DNA of 30,543 nt, taken from positions 1 to 30,543 of the forward strand of contig JBHHWH010000025.1 of assembly GCA_046756405.1 (NCBI GenBank). Reading direction: 5' to 3'. This stretch comes from JBHHWH01 sp046756405. GTDB taxonomy: Bacteria; Actinomycetota; Acidimicrobiia; Spongiisociales; ZC4RG35. The translations under genes and the position numbers were made by a program. Of this stretch, positions 18,122-26,090 are shown one piece after another. Each line of letters starts with the position of its first letter. Positions within the stretch are counted from its first letter, which is position 1. Below the pieces are notes generated by a model. The model was not told where the DNA came from. It made no database searches and worked only from the letters and a program-made list of their open reading frames with translations.

Positions 18122-18514
18122 TCACTCCATCAACGCGCCGGGATCGTCGGGGACGTCGACCGCCATCTCTTTGAGGATGTCGAAAGGGACGATGTCCAGG
18201 GCCCGTTCATGGGTTGCGGAGAGCACGACCGGCGCCGCCATGCCGTCGTTGTAGGCGAGGAGCCAGTTGCGGGCGGTGACACACCACTTGTCACCCGGTT
18301 GAAGGCCGGGGAACTGGAAGGCGGGGATAGGAGTGATCAGGTCGTTACCGATGGTGAGCTGATGGTCGAGGAACTCCCTGGTCATCACGGCGCAGATGGT
18401 GTGACTGCCGGTGTCGGTGTCGTCGGTGTGACAGCTCCCGTCCCGGTACCACCCGGTGAGGGGGTCTCCGCTGCAGGGCTCCAGGGGCCCTCCGAGGACG
18501 TTACGGGCGATCAC
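18122..18514 (-). CDS. DUF2237 family protein
   Basis: A 130-residue soluble protein of unknown function. Strongly recognisable DUF2237 features: NVLGGPLEPCSGDPLTGWYR at the N-terminus, GSHTICAVMTREFL, GNDLITPIP, FPGLQPGDKWCVTA, and VVLSATHERALDIVP near the end. The frame is open to 18574, but the GTG at 18514 (giving MIARNVLGG) matches where this family starts and avoids overlap with the plus-strand promoter at 18553-18581. Conserved cysteines (in LEPC, DGSCHT, TICAVM and KWCVT) suggest redox or metal use, but no function is established. Its stop is one base from the ThDP enzyme stop. Confidence 0.85.
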   Translation of the reverse strand: MIARNVLGGPLEPCSGDPLTGWYRDGSCHTDDTDTGSHTICAVMTREFLDHQLTIGNDLITPIPAFQFPGLQPGDKWCVTARNWLLAYNDGMAAPVVLSATHERALDIVPFDILKEMAVDVPDDPGALME

Positions 18515-18552
18515 AAGTCCAAGTATGGCGCGGTGTGGCTCAGGCCCTTCTC

Positions 18553-18581
18553 TTGACAGCGTTTCCTTCCCCAACTACGTT
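18553..18581 (+). promoter_or_regulatory. Near-consensus sigma70-type promoter for the metzincin gene
   Basis: TTGACA (18553-18558), a 17-bp spacer, then TACGTT (18576-18581). The -35 is perfect, the spacing ideal, and the -10 keeps the first TA and final T. Transcription would begin about 18588-18590, which is the ATG of the following gene at 18590, so the mRNA is probably leaderless. Such a clear promoter is unlike the rest of the window. Confidence 0.65.
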
Positions 18582-18589
18582 TCGCATCG

Positions 18590-19246
18590 ATGGTGAGGCG
18601 AAGAGTTTCAACCCTCCGGCTAGAGCGGTTGAAGCACAGTGCGGCCCCCCTTCTGGGCGGAGTAGTTGTCATTGCAGGCCTGCTTCTGTCGCCAGGCGAT
18701 GCCTCTGCCAACTTTGGATCCCAGGGCACTTGTGGATACCAGGGCGGTTCCGGCTGTGTGAGTCTCGCGAACAACAAGTGGCATGCGGTGCGGTTCTACA
18801 GCGTTACCAGTTCAGTCAAGGCAGGCGTCCGCTGGGGCATAAGCCAATACGACGCGACCGATCTGGTTGTTTACGAGACGAGTTCGGATTCGTTGCCCGA
18901 TGTTCGTGTCTTCGACGGTGGTTACTCGCCTCTCAACTGGGTTGCCAACGTTGACTGTCCTGTCGACAACACTGGCACCGGGAGTTACGGTCCGAGTTTG
19001 AATTGGTGCCGAGGCCAAACACTTTCTGTCAACCTCGACATCACCAACAACTACAACTTCACATGGCTCGAGTGGCGCAGTGTGGGCTGTCACGAGCTAG
19101 GCCACACGGTCGGACTTCGTCACCTCTCAACTACGACGTGCATGCAGCCGTGCAGTCTGCCGCCTCCCCCCGATCTTTCTTCCTGCTGGAGGCAGCAATA
19201 TCTTGGCTCGCATGAGAAAAACGACCATCTAAACCCCTTCTACTAA
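18590..19246 (+). CDS. Secreted metzincin-like zinc metalloprotease
   Basis: A 218-residue exported protein. A basic N-terminus and hydrophobic core (about 19-34) end in ASA at 38-40, a good signal-peptidase site. The zinc motif HELGHTVGLRH (168-178) has three histidines and the catalytic Glu169, the HExxHxxGxxH pattern of metzincins; Met185 in TTTCMQPC could supply the Met-turn. About nine cysteines in the mature part suggest disulfides. Length is short, with little beyond the catalytic core. The presumed start lies at the predicted transcript start, without a ribosome binding site. Base composition is lower in GC than the flanking genes, and it pairs with the lipoprotein gene 4 bp downstream, so a transferred cassette is likely. 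Confidence 0.8.
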   Translation: MVRRRVSTLRLERLKHSAAPLLGGVVVIAGLLLSPGDASANFGSQGTCGYQGGSGCVSLANNKWHAVRFYSVTSSVKAGVRWGISQYDATDLVVYETSSDSLPDVRVFDGGYSPLNWVANVDCPVDNTGTGSYGPSLNWCRGQTLSVNLDITNNYNFTWLEWRSVGCHELGHTVGLRHLSTTTCMQPCSLPPPPDLSSCWRQQYLGSHEKNDHLNPFY

Positions 19247-19250
19247 GCCC

Positions 19251-20183
19251 ATGTCAGGCAACGCGGTGACTCGTAACCTATCCACCCTGCTTGTGGCGGC
19301 GATGATCGTGGGAGCGTGTACGGGTGGCACGCTTCCCGACACTGAGACGACATCACCACGGACAACTCGCGAGAACAACGCCCCGTTACCAGAAACCTCA
19401 ACAACGACATCGACGACCGAGGCCTCTGTCGGGGTTGCGGCACCGACCGTGGACGAGGTGATGGCGCAGATGCGTCCCAGCAGAGGGGAGTTCTTCGTCG
19501 AGTTCTCCAGTGCCGGTGCCCTCGAGGCTGAGACGTATGAGTCGTTCCATGCCCTGGTCGCCAACGCCGGCCTGGTGGTAATCGGCACGATCACCTCGGC
19601 AGAAGTGAGCAACTTCAGTCCGAAGGAGAATCACCCTCCGTACGACATCTGGAGCGTCGACCTGACACTCGAAGTCGATCAGGTTCTCGGTGGGTACGAC
19701 GCACCGTTGTTCTCGGCAGGCGCTGTTGTGACCCTCGTCGAAGGGCGCACATCGCAGGAAGCCGTAGACAGGCTCCTCAACGGCGACTTCGCAGGGGGAA
19801 GCGGACCCGCCCTCCTCTTACTACGCAAGGTGGGCGAGATCCCGCCGGTGCTGGCCCTGGCGCAGGGTCGAGATGTCAAGGAGAACACCAACACTCGTGA
19901 GTGGCTGGAGGGCCGTTACCGTATTGTGTCCAGCCAGGGTGTTTTCACCATGCTCGAGGACGGGGCTGCATACGCACCCACTCTCGAGTTCGATGAGGCC
20001 GCCAAGGGAGGCATGCCCGACGACCATGATGAGATCGATCCGGTGCTGAGGGACGCCCGGACGTACCGGTTCGACCAGCTCGTCGGACTCGTGATCGACT
20101 ACTGGTCGTGTCGAGCTGAGCTAGGCATGTCCTGGGCCGACGAAGCCCTGGAGACCTGCAACAAGGTCGGCTTTCGGCCCTGA
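19251..20183 (+). CDS. Putative lipoprotein of unknown function
   Basis: A 310-residue protein. The signal ends in MIVGACTGG with the lipid-accepting Cys23. A Thr/Ser-rich linker (about 24-60) typical of wall-spanning stretches follows, then a globular domain (about 65-310) with no motif I recognise. VVIGTITSAEVSNFSPKE and WSVDLTLEVDQVLGG suggest a beta-rich fold. One Cys pair near the C-terminus (WSCRAELG and LETCNKVG) could form a disulfide. ATG at 19251 is only 4 bp after the metzincin stop, so the two are co-transcribed and both act outside the membrane. Whether the lipoprotein is substrate, inhibitor or partner of the protease is unknown. Confidence 0.7.
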   Translation: MSGNAVTRNLSTLLVAAMIVGACTGGTLPDTETTSPRTTRENNAPLPETSTTTSTTEASVGVAAPTVDEVMAQMRPSRGEFFVEFSSAGALEAETYESFHALVANAGLVVIGTITSAEVSNFSPKENHPPYDIWSVDLTLEVDQVLGGYDAPLFSAGAVVTLVEGRTSQEAVDRLLNGDFAGGSGPALLLLRKVGEIPPVLALAQGRDVKENTNTREWLEGRYRIVSSQGVFTMLEDGAAYAPTLEFDEAAKGGMPDDHDEIDPVLRDARTYRFDQLVGLVIDYWSCRAELGMSWADEALETCNKVGFRP

Positions 20184-20316
20184 CCTCCAGGCGAAGGATC
20201 GCCGGGTCGAAGCCGGGTCGGAGAAGTTTGACCACCTGGCCGTCCCCGTAAGCGAAGACCTCGGCGGTGCGCCCCTCACCGATGAGAGGGCCGAGTTCGT
20301 TGGAAGCTTGAGTCAT
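20179..20316 (-). pseudogene. Truncated phosphotransferase (APH/kinase-like) N-terminus
   Basis: From ATG at 20316 the minus strand reads MTQASNELGPLIGEGRTAEV, then VFAYGDGQVVKLLRPGFDPAIL. This is an ATP-binding N-lobe as in aminoglycoside phosphotransferase-like kinases: a Gly-rich loop IGEGRTAEVF followed by a Lys (VVKLL). Resemblance stops after about 46 residues at about 20180, exactly where the lipoprotein gene ends on the other strand; the frame then runs antisense through that gene. The catalytic loop and C-lobe are absent. The gene was probably cut when the metzincin/lipoprotein cassette arrived or by a deletion at this junction. Confidence 0.6.
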
Positions 20317-20411
20317 GGTGAGCCACCCTATTACGGGTTGTCCGGTCACCGCGGTGATGAGGGAAGACCTTAAAAATCTTGTGAAATCTCTCAATTCTGT
20401 CCTAAACGCGG

Positions 20412-20433
20412 TATAGTATCGAACATATGTTTG
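20412..20433 (+). promoter_or_regulatory. Promoter -10 (TATAGT) with overlapping SOS/LexA-like box
   Basis: TATAGT (20412-20417) is followed immediately by CGAACATATGTTTG (20420-20433). The actinobacterial LexA box is GAAC-N4-GTTC; here it is GAAC-ATAT-GTTT with a flanking C and G, so one half-site base differs. The box lies where transcription would start, so a bound LexA would block the DUF222/HNH gene. No -35 is visible at normal spacing. Confidence 0.55.
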
Positions 20434-20450
20434 TACAGGAGAGAACTCCA

Positions 20451-21719
20451 TTGGATTCACCTCCCGGTGAGGCGTGGGATCCGCTTTCTGGTGGGATCCC
20501 TTCTGACCTGGATTGCTGGGAGCCGGGTCCGTTCCTGGCTGATGTGGTAGCGATGACCGACCCGGAGGGACTGTCCGGGGAGGAGCTGGTGGTGTTGATG
20601 CGGGCCGAGGCCAGCTTGGAGGCCTGGATTGCTGCCCGGCGGATGCGGACCATGGTGGCGCTCAAGGATGCGATGGCTGAGGCTTATGGGGAGGGGGAGG
20701 ATCCGGCTCTGGTCTGGGGGTCGGCGGGAGCTGAGATCGCTTGTGCGTTGACCCTCACCCCACGGGGTGGGGAACGGAGACTGTCTTTCGCTTGGACCCT
20801 GTTCCGGGAGCATCCCAAGGTATGGGAGGCGCTTCATGCGGGGCGGATCGACTATGCGAAAGCGCAGGTGATCGTCGACGGTCTTTGTGGTGTGGCTCCC
20901 GGGATAGCCGAGGATGTGACTGAACAGATCCTGGAGAAGGCCCCTCGGTGGACTACCGGTCAGATCCGAGCCCGACTGGGAAAGGTGGTAGCTGAAGCCG
21001 ATCCGGTTTCCGCGGTGGAGGCCTACGAGGAGTCGAAGACCACCCGTTGTGTGGAAGCGCCCCGGAATTGGGAGGGGACCGCCAACCTGTGCGGCTGGCG
21101 TCTCCCCGTAGAGAAGGTGGCCGAAGCCCGAGCCTATATCGACGGGCTAGCCCGAAGTCTCAAAACCTCCGGGGAGACCCGGTCGATGGACCAGCTGCGA
21201 GCCGACGTGTTTCTGGACCTTCTCTGCGGGAGATTCCACACCAGTCCGGTGCCGGGTCGGAGAGGGGTAGTGGATTTAAGGGTGGACCTGGAGACCCTGG
21301 CCGGCCTGTCGGAGGCTCCAGGCGAGATCCCCGGGTTCGGCCCGGTGCTCGCTGATATCGCCAGGCAAGTCGCCGCTGAATATGGGAGCGAATGGCAGAT
21401 CACCCTCACCCACCAGGACCAGCCGGTCTGGGTAGGAACCACCAGCCGGCGTCCCACCATCCAGATGAAACGGCGTATCCGAGCCCGATATCCCACCTGT
21501 GTCTTCCCTGGATGCCGTGCGTCGGCCCACCACTGCGACCTAGACCACAACATCCCCGTTTCTGAAGGCGGCGAAACCTGTGAATGCAACCTCTGTCCCC
21601 TATGCAGGAGACACCACATACTCAAACACCACGGGTGGAGGATCAAACGGCTCGCCGACGGCCGCTACCAGTGGACCAGCCCCCTCGGACACACCTACAC
21701 CACCGACCACCCACCGTGA
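20451..21719 (+). CDS. DUF222 / HNH endonuclease domain protein (13E12 type)
   Basis: A 422-residue protein of the large actinobacterial DUF222-HNH family. The N-terminal two thirds (about 30-330) is DUF222, including GRIDYAKAQVIVDGL and RSMDQLRADVFLDLLCG. The HNH nuclease domain (about 350-395) has paired cysteines CVFPGC and CPLC, DLDHNIPVSEGG carrying the catalytic His, and RHHILKHHGW. An in-frame ATG at 20427 exists but lies inside the SOS-like box. TTG at 20451 has AGGAGAG at 20437-20443 at 7-nt spacing and is preferred. These genes are multicopy in many actinobacteria and behave as repeated, possibly mobile, elements; the cellular role is unsettled. Confidence 0.88.
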   Translation: MDSPPGEAWDPLSGGIPSDLDCWEPGPFLADVVAMTDPEGLSGEELVVLMRAEASLEAWIAARRMRTMVALKDAMAEAYGEGEDPALVWGSAGAEIACALTLTPRGGERRLSFAWTLFREHPKVWEALHAGRIDYAKAQVIVDGLCGVAPGIAEDVTEQILEKAPRWTTGQIRARLGKVVAEADPVSAVEAYEESKTTRCVEAPRNWEGTANLCGWRLPVEKVAEARAYIDGLARSLKTSGETRSMDQLRADVFLDLLCGRFHTSPVPGRRGVVDLRVDLETLAGLSEAPGEIPGFGPVLADIARQVAAEYGSEWQITLTHQDQPVWVGTTSRRPTIQMKRRIRARYPTCVFPGCRASAHHCDLDHNIPVSEGGETCECNLCPLCRRHHILKHHGWRIKRLADGRYQWTSPLGHTYTTDHPP

Positions 21720-21752
21720 GCGTTGGTGGCCCTTCAGGGTCGGCAGAGCCGC

Positions 21753-22523
21753 TCACAGCAAGATGACCGTCAACACTCCGATAACCAGGGCGTAGATAGC
21801 GAAGGGAGTCAGTCCGACGCGCCGCAAGGCTGCCAGCAGCCAGGCGATGGCGGCATACCCCGAGACCGCTGACACCACCAGTCCTACGATGACCTCAGAG
21901 ACGGCGGCGCCACCGCCTATCTCGGTGAGCTCGGTGACCCCTGCCGCGGCGATGGCGGGGATCCCCAGGAGGAACGAGAACCGGGCTGCCTCCGTGGACT
22001 CGAAACCGCGGCCGTTACCTGCGCTGATGGTGATCCCGGACCGGGAGATGCCCGGGACGAGGGCGAAGGCCTGGGCGATGCCCACCACCACTGCGTCGGG
22101 GATCCGTCCGTCGGCGAGGTTCCGGACCCCGGAGGCGAGACGCTGACCTACCAGCAGAATCGCCCCGGTGGCTACCAGCGCCCAGCCCACGTTGGCAGCG
22201 GTCCTCTGGAATGCCTCCAGGGAGTCCCGAAGGGGAAGACCCACCGCGGCGGGGAGGGTGCCGACTGCCACCAGGAGGGCGATCTTGCGTCCTTCGGGCT
22301 CGGTGCGGAAGCGCAGCACCTTGAGGATGTCCTGGCGGTAGTAGGCCAGCACCGCGATCAAAGTTCCCAGATGGAGGACCGCCGAGACCGCCAGGCTGGG
22401 TGGGGAGATCTCCACTCCCAGCTTCTCGAGGAAAGAGGGGACGATTACCAGATGTCCCGATGAGGAGATGGGCAGAAACTCGGTCAGGCCCTGGACCAGA
22501 CCCCATATGATCGCAGACAGCAC
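21753..22523 (-). CDS. uppP: Undecaprenyl-diphosphatase UppP (BacA)
   Basis: A 256-residue polytopic membrane enzyme that dephosphorylates undecaprenyl diphosphate, recycling the lipid carrier of cell-wall synthesis. Family motifs are both present: QGLTEFLPISSSGHL at 11-25 and PGISRSGIT at 157-165. About eight hydrophobic segments fit the known fold. The frame is open to 22625, but upstream residues are Pro/Arg-rich and overlap the SAF-domain gene; GTG at 22523 gives MLSAIIWGLVQGLTEF, the standard start. The SAF-domain gene ends 16 bp upstream, so they share a transcript. Confidence 0.93.
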   Translation of the reverse strand: MLSAIIWGLVQGLTEFLPISSSGHLVIVPSFLEKLGVEISPPSLAVSAVLHLGTLIAVLAYYRQDILKVLRFRTEPEGRKIALLVAVGTLPAAVGLPLRDSLEAFQRTAANVGWALVATGAILLVGQRLASGVRNLADGRIPDAVVVGIAQAFALVPGISRSGITISAGNGRGFESTEAARFSFLLGIPAIAAAGVTELTEIGGGAAVSEVIVGLVVSAVSGYAAIAWLLAALRRVGLTPFAIYALVIGVLTVILL

Positions 22524-22539
22524 CCCGGCACGGTAGCGG

Positions 22540-23058
22540 TTACCCCGTGGAGAGAAGGACCGCAACCCGCGCCGAAGCGGCGGCCCGAGCCACCTCGGCG
22601 GCGGCCGAGGGTTCCACGGCCACACCGCCAGATGCAGGGGCGAAGGGATCCTCCGAGACCGGGGAGGCCACTACCCCCGGGACCACCTTCCCTGAGTCGA
22701 GGAGCACCATCTGAACCCGGTCCCCGGTGCGAGCCCCTGCGGGTAGCTCTACCGTCACCACCCACCATCCTTCGGGTACGGCCCGGCCTGGTTCGGTCAC
22801 GTCCGAGGCGAGCACTGGCGCCCCTTCCGGGATCTTCCGGGCTGCCACGGAACCTGGTGGAGGAGGCTCGAACAACCCGGCGGGCACTCGTTGCAACGCC
22901 GTGTTTGCCCCGGTGATTGGTTCTCCGACCGCAATGGGGACTGCGGCGAAGGGATGCTCGACGGTGGGGTCGGGCCTCAACTCCACCCAGAGGGCGACCA
23001 GGGCGATCAGGACGGCGGCTGTCCATCGCCCCCAGGGCGGCGGCTGAAACCAGAGCAT
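22540..23058 (-). CDS. SAF-domain membrane-anchored protein (CpaB/RcpC-like)
   Basis: A 172-residue protein. One N-terminal helix (about 11-27) is followed by an SAF-like domain at about 37-97 (FAAVPIAVGEPITGANTALQ, ARKIPEGAPVLASDV) and a Val/Ala-rich C-terminus. SAF domains occur in Flp pilus assembly protein CpaB and in flagellar P-ring chaperone FlgA, but no pilus genes are nearby, and orphan SAF proteins are common in actinobacteria. Function is therefore open. ATG at 23058. It is the first gene of a probable two-gene unit with uppP. Confidence 0.7.
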   Translation of the reverse strand: MLWFQPPPWGRWTAAVLIALVALWVELRPDPTVEHPFAAVPIAVGEPITGANTALQRVPAGLFEPPPPGSVAARKIPEGAPVLASDVTEPGRAVPEGWWVVTVELPAGARTGDRVQMVLLDSGKVVPGVVASPVSEDPFAPASGGVAVEPSAAAEVARAAASARVAVLLSTG

Positions 23059-23103
23059 GGTTGAGAACGTACGGGACCGGCGGTCCCGGGAGAAGGGGGT
23101 CGG

Positions 23104-23367
23104 TCAGTCGCCCGACGAGGATGTAGCCGCCTTGGGCTTGGCCTCAGTGTCCTTCTTCGGGCTGGACGTCGCCTTGGTGGAATTGAACTTGCCCCGGCCG
23201 TCGGTGGCATAGAAGCCGTCCCCTTTGAAGACGATGCCCCGGGCGTGGAACACCTTGCGCAAGTCGCCGCCGCAGCCGTCGTGGGTCTTCAAGGGCTTGT
23301 CTGCGAACGACTGGAACACCTCGAAGTTCTCTCCGCACTGTTTACACATGTATTCGTACGTAGGCAT
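23104..23367 (-). CDS. FmdB-type zinc ribbon protein
   Basis: An 87-residue protein beginning MPTYEYMCKQCGENFEVFQS, the classic FmdB-family opening. Zinc ligands would be Cys8 and Cys11, with the second pair reduced to HDGC (His29 and Cys32) instead of the usual CXXC. The C-terminal half is a Lys/Ser/Thr-rich disordered tail (SSPKKDTEAKPKAATSSSGD). The frame continues upstream to 23538, but the ATG at 23367 is the family start. The family is widely annotated as a putative regulator without firm proof. The gene is divergent from plsY, with a 93-bp spacer. Confidence 0.85.
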   Translation of the reverse strand: MPTYEYMCKQCGENFEVFQSFADKPLKTHDGCGGDLRKVFHARGIVFKGDGFYATDGRGKFNSTKATSSPKKDTEAKPKAATSSSGD

Positions 23368-23460
23368 AGGTGTATCTGACCGCTCGAGGAAAGCTGAGTG
23401 CGTGATTCTAAACCGGTCGGGCGGTTCATCCATTCCCGGGCGAGTCAATATGATCGCCTC

Positions 23461-24054
23461 ATGACCATCGCCCTCGCCCTGGTGGCCGCCTACGTGGTGG
23501 GGAGCATCGACTTCGCTTTGATCATCGCACGGCTCCACGGTGTGGATATCACCAAGGTGGGCAGTGGCAACCCGGGCGCCTCCAACGTATTGCGCACCCT
23601 TGGAAAGGGTCCTGCCGCGGCGGTCATGGTGGGCGATGCCCTGAAGGGAGTGATCGCCGCGGCCATGGGGATGGTGGCCTCAGGGGTGGCCGATCCCCAG
23701 GTCCACTGGGCGTTCGCTGCCGGGCTCGCTGCGGTGATAGGTCACTGCTATCCGGTTTTCCACCGTTTCAAGGGGGGCAGAGGTGTGGCAACGAGCCTCG
23801 GTCTCCTTCTCTACACGGTTCCCGTAGTGGCCCTGATCGACCTGGCCATCTGGCTGGGCTTGGTGAAGCTGACCAAGACGGCTTCCATCGGGTCGCTGGT
23901 CGTGGTGTTGGTGACCCTTCCCTTGGCACTGTGGCGAGGCGTCACCGGGCTGGCTCTTCTATGGCTGGGGTTGACCCTGGCGCTTGTGGTGTGGAGACAT
24001 CGTGCCAACATCCAGCGCATGATCCAGGGCAGGGAACAGAAGGTGCCCACATGA
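23461..24054 (+). CDS. plsY: Acyl-phosphate glycerol-3-phosphate acyltransferase PlsY
   Basis: A 197-residue membrane enzyme that moves the acyl group of acyl-phosphate to glycerol 3-phosphate, the first step of phospholipid synthesis. Conserved PlsY motifs: GSIDFALI near the N-terminus, SGNPGASNVLRTLGK (about 35-49), and GHCYPVFHRFKGGRGVATS (about 94-112). About five hydrophobic segments fit the fold. The frame opens at 23398, but the ATG at 23461 starts at the first membrane helix. The stop overlaps galU by ATGA (24051-24054), so lipid and nucleotide-sugar genes are co-translated here. Confidence 0.93.
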   Translation: MTIALALVAAYVVGSIDFALIIARLHGVDITKVGSGNPGASNVLRTLGKGPAAAVMVGDALKGVIAAAMGMVASGVADPQVHWAFAAGLAAVIGHCYPVFHRFKGGRGVATSLGLLLYTVPVVALIDLAIWLGLVKLTKTASIGSLVVVLVTLPLALWRGVTGLALLWLGLTLALVVWRHRANIQRMIQGREQKVPT

Positions 24055-24848
24055 ACACCGAGGTAGCGGTGATCCCCGCCGCGGGCCGGGGGACGAGGAT
24101 GCGCCCGGCGACCCGGGTCGTGCCCAAGGCCCTGCTCACCGTGGTGGACCGTCCTTCGGTCCAATACGCGGTGGAGGAGGCAGCCCGAGCCGGGGCCAAG
24201 GAGGCGATAGTTGTAGTGGACCTGGACACCGGTCACATGGTGGCCCAGCACTTCAGCGTCGATGGCCCCCTTCCTGGCCTGGAGGAGATCAAAGTGAGGC
24301 CCGTGGTCCAGGAGGAGCCCCTGGGCTTGGGCCACGCTGTCCATGAGGCCGCGGAGATGGTTGGCGACCGACCCTTCTTCTGTCTCCTGGTCGACAACAT
24401 CCTTCGCCCCGGCCATGACGTCCTCCCCGCCCTGGCTGAGGGGAGCGAGGACGGGACCGTCTCGGTGATGTGCCTGCGGCGGCTCAGTGACGAGTTCCTC
24501 TCCCGGTACGGAGTGGTGATCCCCGCCTCCGATGAGGAGAGCGGATACCTGGATCTGGCGGGGGCGGTGGAAAAGCCTGGCGTCGAGGCGGCTCCCTCCC
24601 GGCTGGGATTGGTAGGCCGTTACCTCTTCACCCCAGAGGTCTTCCCCATCCTGGAGAAGTCAGCGCCCGGCGTCGGAGGTGAGATCCAGCTCACCGACGC
24701 CATCCACGAGCTGGGCCGGCGAGGGCGATTGCGTGGTTTCGTAGCCGACTCCGACCTCCTCGATGTGGGAACCCCCGAGGGCCTGGTCCGGGCCACCTGT
24801 GAGCTTGGCCTGCACCGTTTCGGTCCCGTACTGTTCGAGGAGGACTGA
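24051..24848 (+). CDS. galU: UTP-glucose-1-phosphate uridylyltransferase
   Basis: A 265-residue nucleotidyltransferase making UDP-glucose from UTP and glucose 1-phosphate, for envelope sugars. The N-terminal motif VIPAAGRGTRMRPATRVVPK (7-26) is the GalU nucleotide-binding loop with its conserved Lys, and VVDRPSVQYAVEEAARAG follows. LVDNILRPG carries the metal-binding Asp, and GVGGEIQLTDAI and DVGTPEGLV match the C-terminal part. It is slightly shorter than E. coli GalU (302 residues), as in several actinobacteria. The ATG overlaps the plsY stop, and moeA follows after 3 nt; galU-moeA order is conserved in mycobacteria and corynebacteria. Confidence 0.9.
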   Translation: MNTEVAVIPAAGRGTRMRPATRVVPKALLTVVDRPSVQYAVEEAARAGAKEAIVVVDLDTGHMVAQHFSVDGPLPGLEEIKVRPVVQEEPLGLGHAVHEAAEMVGDRPFFCLLVDNILRPGHDVLPALAEGSEDGTVSVMCLRRLSDEFLSRYGVVIPASDEESGYLDLAGAVEKPGVEAAPSRLGLVGRYLFTPEVFPILEKSAPGVGGEIQLTDAIHELGRRGRLRGFVADSDLLDVGTPEGLVRATCELGLHRFGPVLFEED

Positions 24849-24851
24849 ACC

Positions 24852-26090
24852 ATGTCCCTCACCCCCCTGGAGAGAGTGCGTGGCCGGATCCTGGCTGCGG
24901 TGCCCCGACTGGGGAGCGAGACCGTCCCCTATACCGAGGCCGCAGGCCGGGTGCTGGCGGAACCGGTGGTCGCTCTAGAGGACATCCCAGCGTTCCCCAA
25001 CTCGTCCATGGACGGCTTCGCTGTGCGTTCGGCTGACGTTGTCGAGCCTGGGGCCCTGCTGGAGGTCATCGCCGACCTTCCCGCGGGTCAGGTTGCCGAG
25101 ACCACAGTGGGCGAGGGGGAGGCGATCCGGATCATGACCGGCGCTCCGATGCCCGGAGGGGCCGACGCGGTAGTACGGGTGGAGGACACCGAGATAGAGG
25201 GGGAGAAGGTGCGGATCGGTGTCTCGGTGCAGCCGGGCCACTATGTGCGCCCGGCGGGAGGGGACGTGGCGAAGGGCGATCGGATCTTCGAGCCCGGTCT
25301 CCGCCTGACTCCCGTGGAAGTGGGGGTCCTTGCCACCCTGGGGGCAGTTGATGTCACCGTGGGTCGCCGGCCTCGGGTGGCCGTGCTGTCCACTGGTGAT
25401 GAGCTGGCCCCATCCGAGGCCAGGGATCTGGGGCCGGGGATGATCCGGGACTCCAACCGTCCCATGCTCGCCGCGCTGGTGGTGGAGGCGGGCGCGGAGG
25501 TCCTAGACCTGGGTCGGGTTCCCGACGATGTTCAGGCCCTCCGCGACGCCCTCGATAGGGCTGCCACCGAGGCCGATGTCATCGTCACCTCCGGCGGGGT
25601 TTCCATGGGCGACTACGACGTGACCAAGCTGGTGCTCCGGGACGAAGCTGGGGTCGAATTCATCTCCGTGGCGATGAAGCCAGGAAAGCCCCTGGCCTTC
25701 GGCCACATTGGCGGTACACCCTTCTTCGGTCTTCCGGGCAACCCGGTATCCGTCCTCGTCGCCTTCGAACAGTTCATGCGCCCCGCCCTCCTCGCCATGC
25801 AGGGTGCCCGGGCACTGCTTCGCCCCCAGGTGTGGGGTGTGGCCGGGGAACGGCTGAAGACCGATCCCGCCAAAACCGTTTTCCTTCGGGTCAGGTTCGA
25901 AGGTGACAGCCGGGAGATGCGGGTGGTCCAGACCGGCGGTCAGGCCTCCAACCGCCTCTCCGGAGCGGCAGGGGCGGACGCTTTTGCCGTGGTGCCGAGA
26001 GGAGTAGACGTGATCGAGGAGGGAGAGCCTGTGGCCCTGGAACTGTTCCGGGCCCCCGAGACGAGGGAGCATTCCGATGACCGAGCCTGA
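24852..26090 (+). CDS. moeA: Molybdopterin molybdenumtransferase MoeA / Glp-like protein
   Basis: A 412-residue gephyrin-E-domain protein that inserts molybdate into adenylylated molybdopterin. Motifs in order: PNSSMDGFAV (49-58, with the conserved Asp54), MTGAPMPGGADAV (about 95-107), VAVLSTGDEL (177-185), TSGGVSMGDYD (246-256), MKPGKPLAFG (275-284) and GLPGNPVS (293-300). The catalytic aspartates look intact, and moaC overlaps downstream, which supports Moco synthesis. However, galU-moeA followed by a SepX/GlpR-like membrane gene is the setting of corynebacterial Glp, a MoeA paralogue that works with FtsZ, so a dual or divisome role is possible. Confidence 0.92.
   Translation: MSLTPLERVRGRILAAVPRLGSETVPYTEAAGRVLAEPVVALEDIPAFPNSSMDGFAVRSADVVEPGALLEVIADLPAGQVAETTVGEGEAIRIMTGAPMPGGADAVVRVEDTEIEGEKVRIGVSVQPGHYVRPAGGDVAKGDRIFEPGLRLTPVEVGVLATLGAVDVTVGRRPRVAVLSTGDELAPSEARDLGPGMIRDSNRPMLAALVVEAGAEVLDLGRVPDDVQALRDALDRAATEADVIVTSGGVSMGDYDVTKLVLRDEAGVEFISVAMKPGKPLAFGHIGGTPFFGLPGNPVSVLVAFEQFMRPALLAMQGARALLRPQVWGVAGERLKTDPAKTVFLRVRFEGDSREMRVVQTGGQASNRLSGAAGADAFAVVPRGVDVIEEGEPVALELFRAPETREHSDDRA

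Noticed and set aside
24852..26090. Calling the MoeA homologue a pure cell-division Glp
   Set aside because: Overlap with moaC and intact catalytic motifs favour retained molybdenum cofactor function; only a dual role is proposed.
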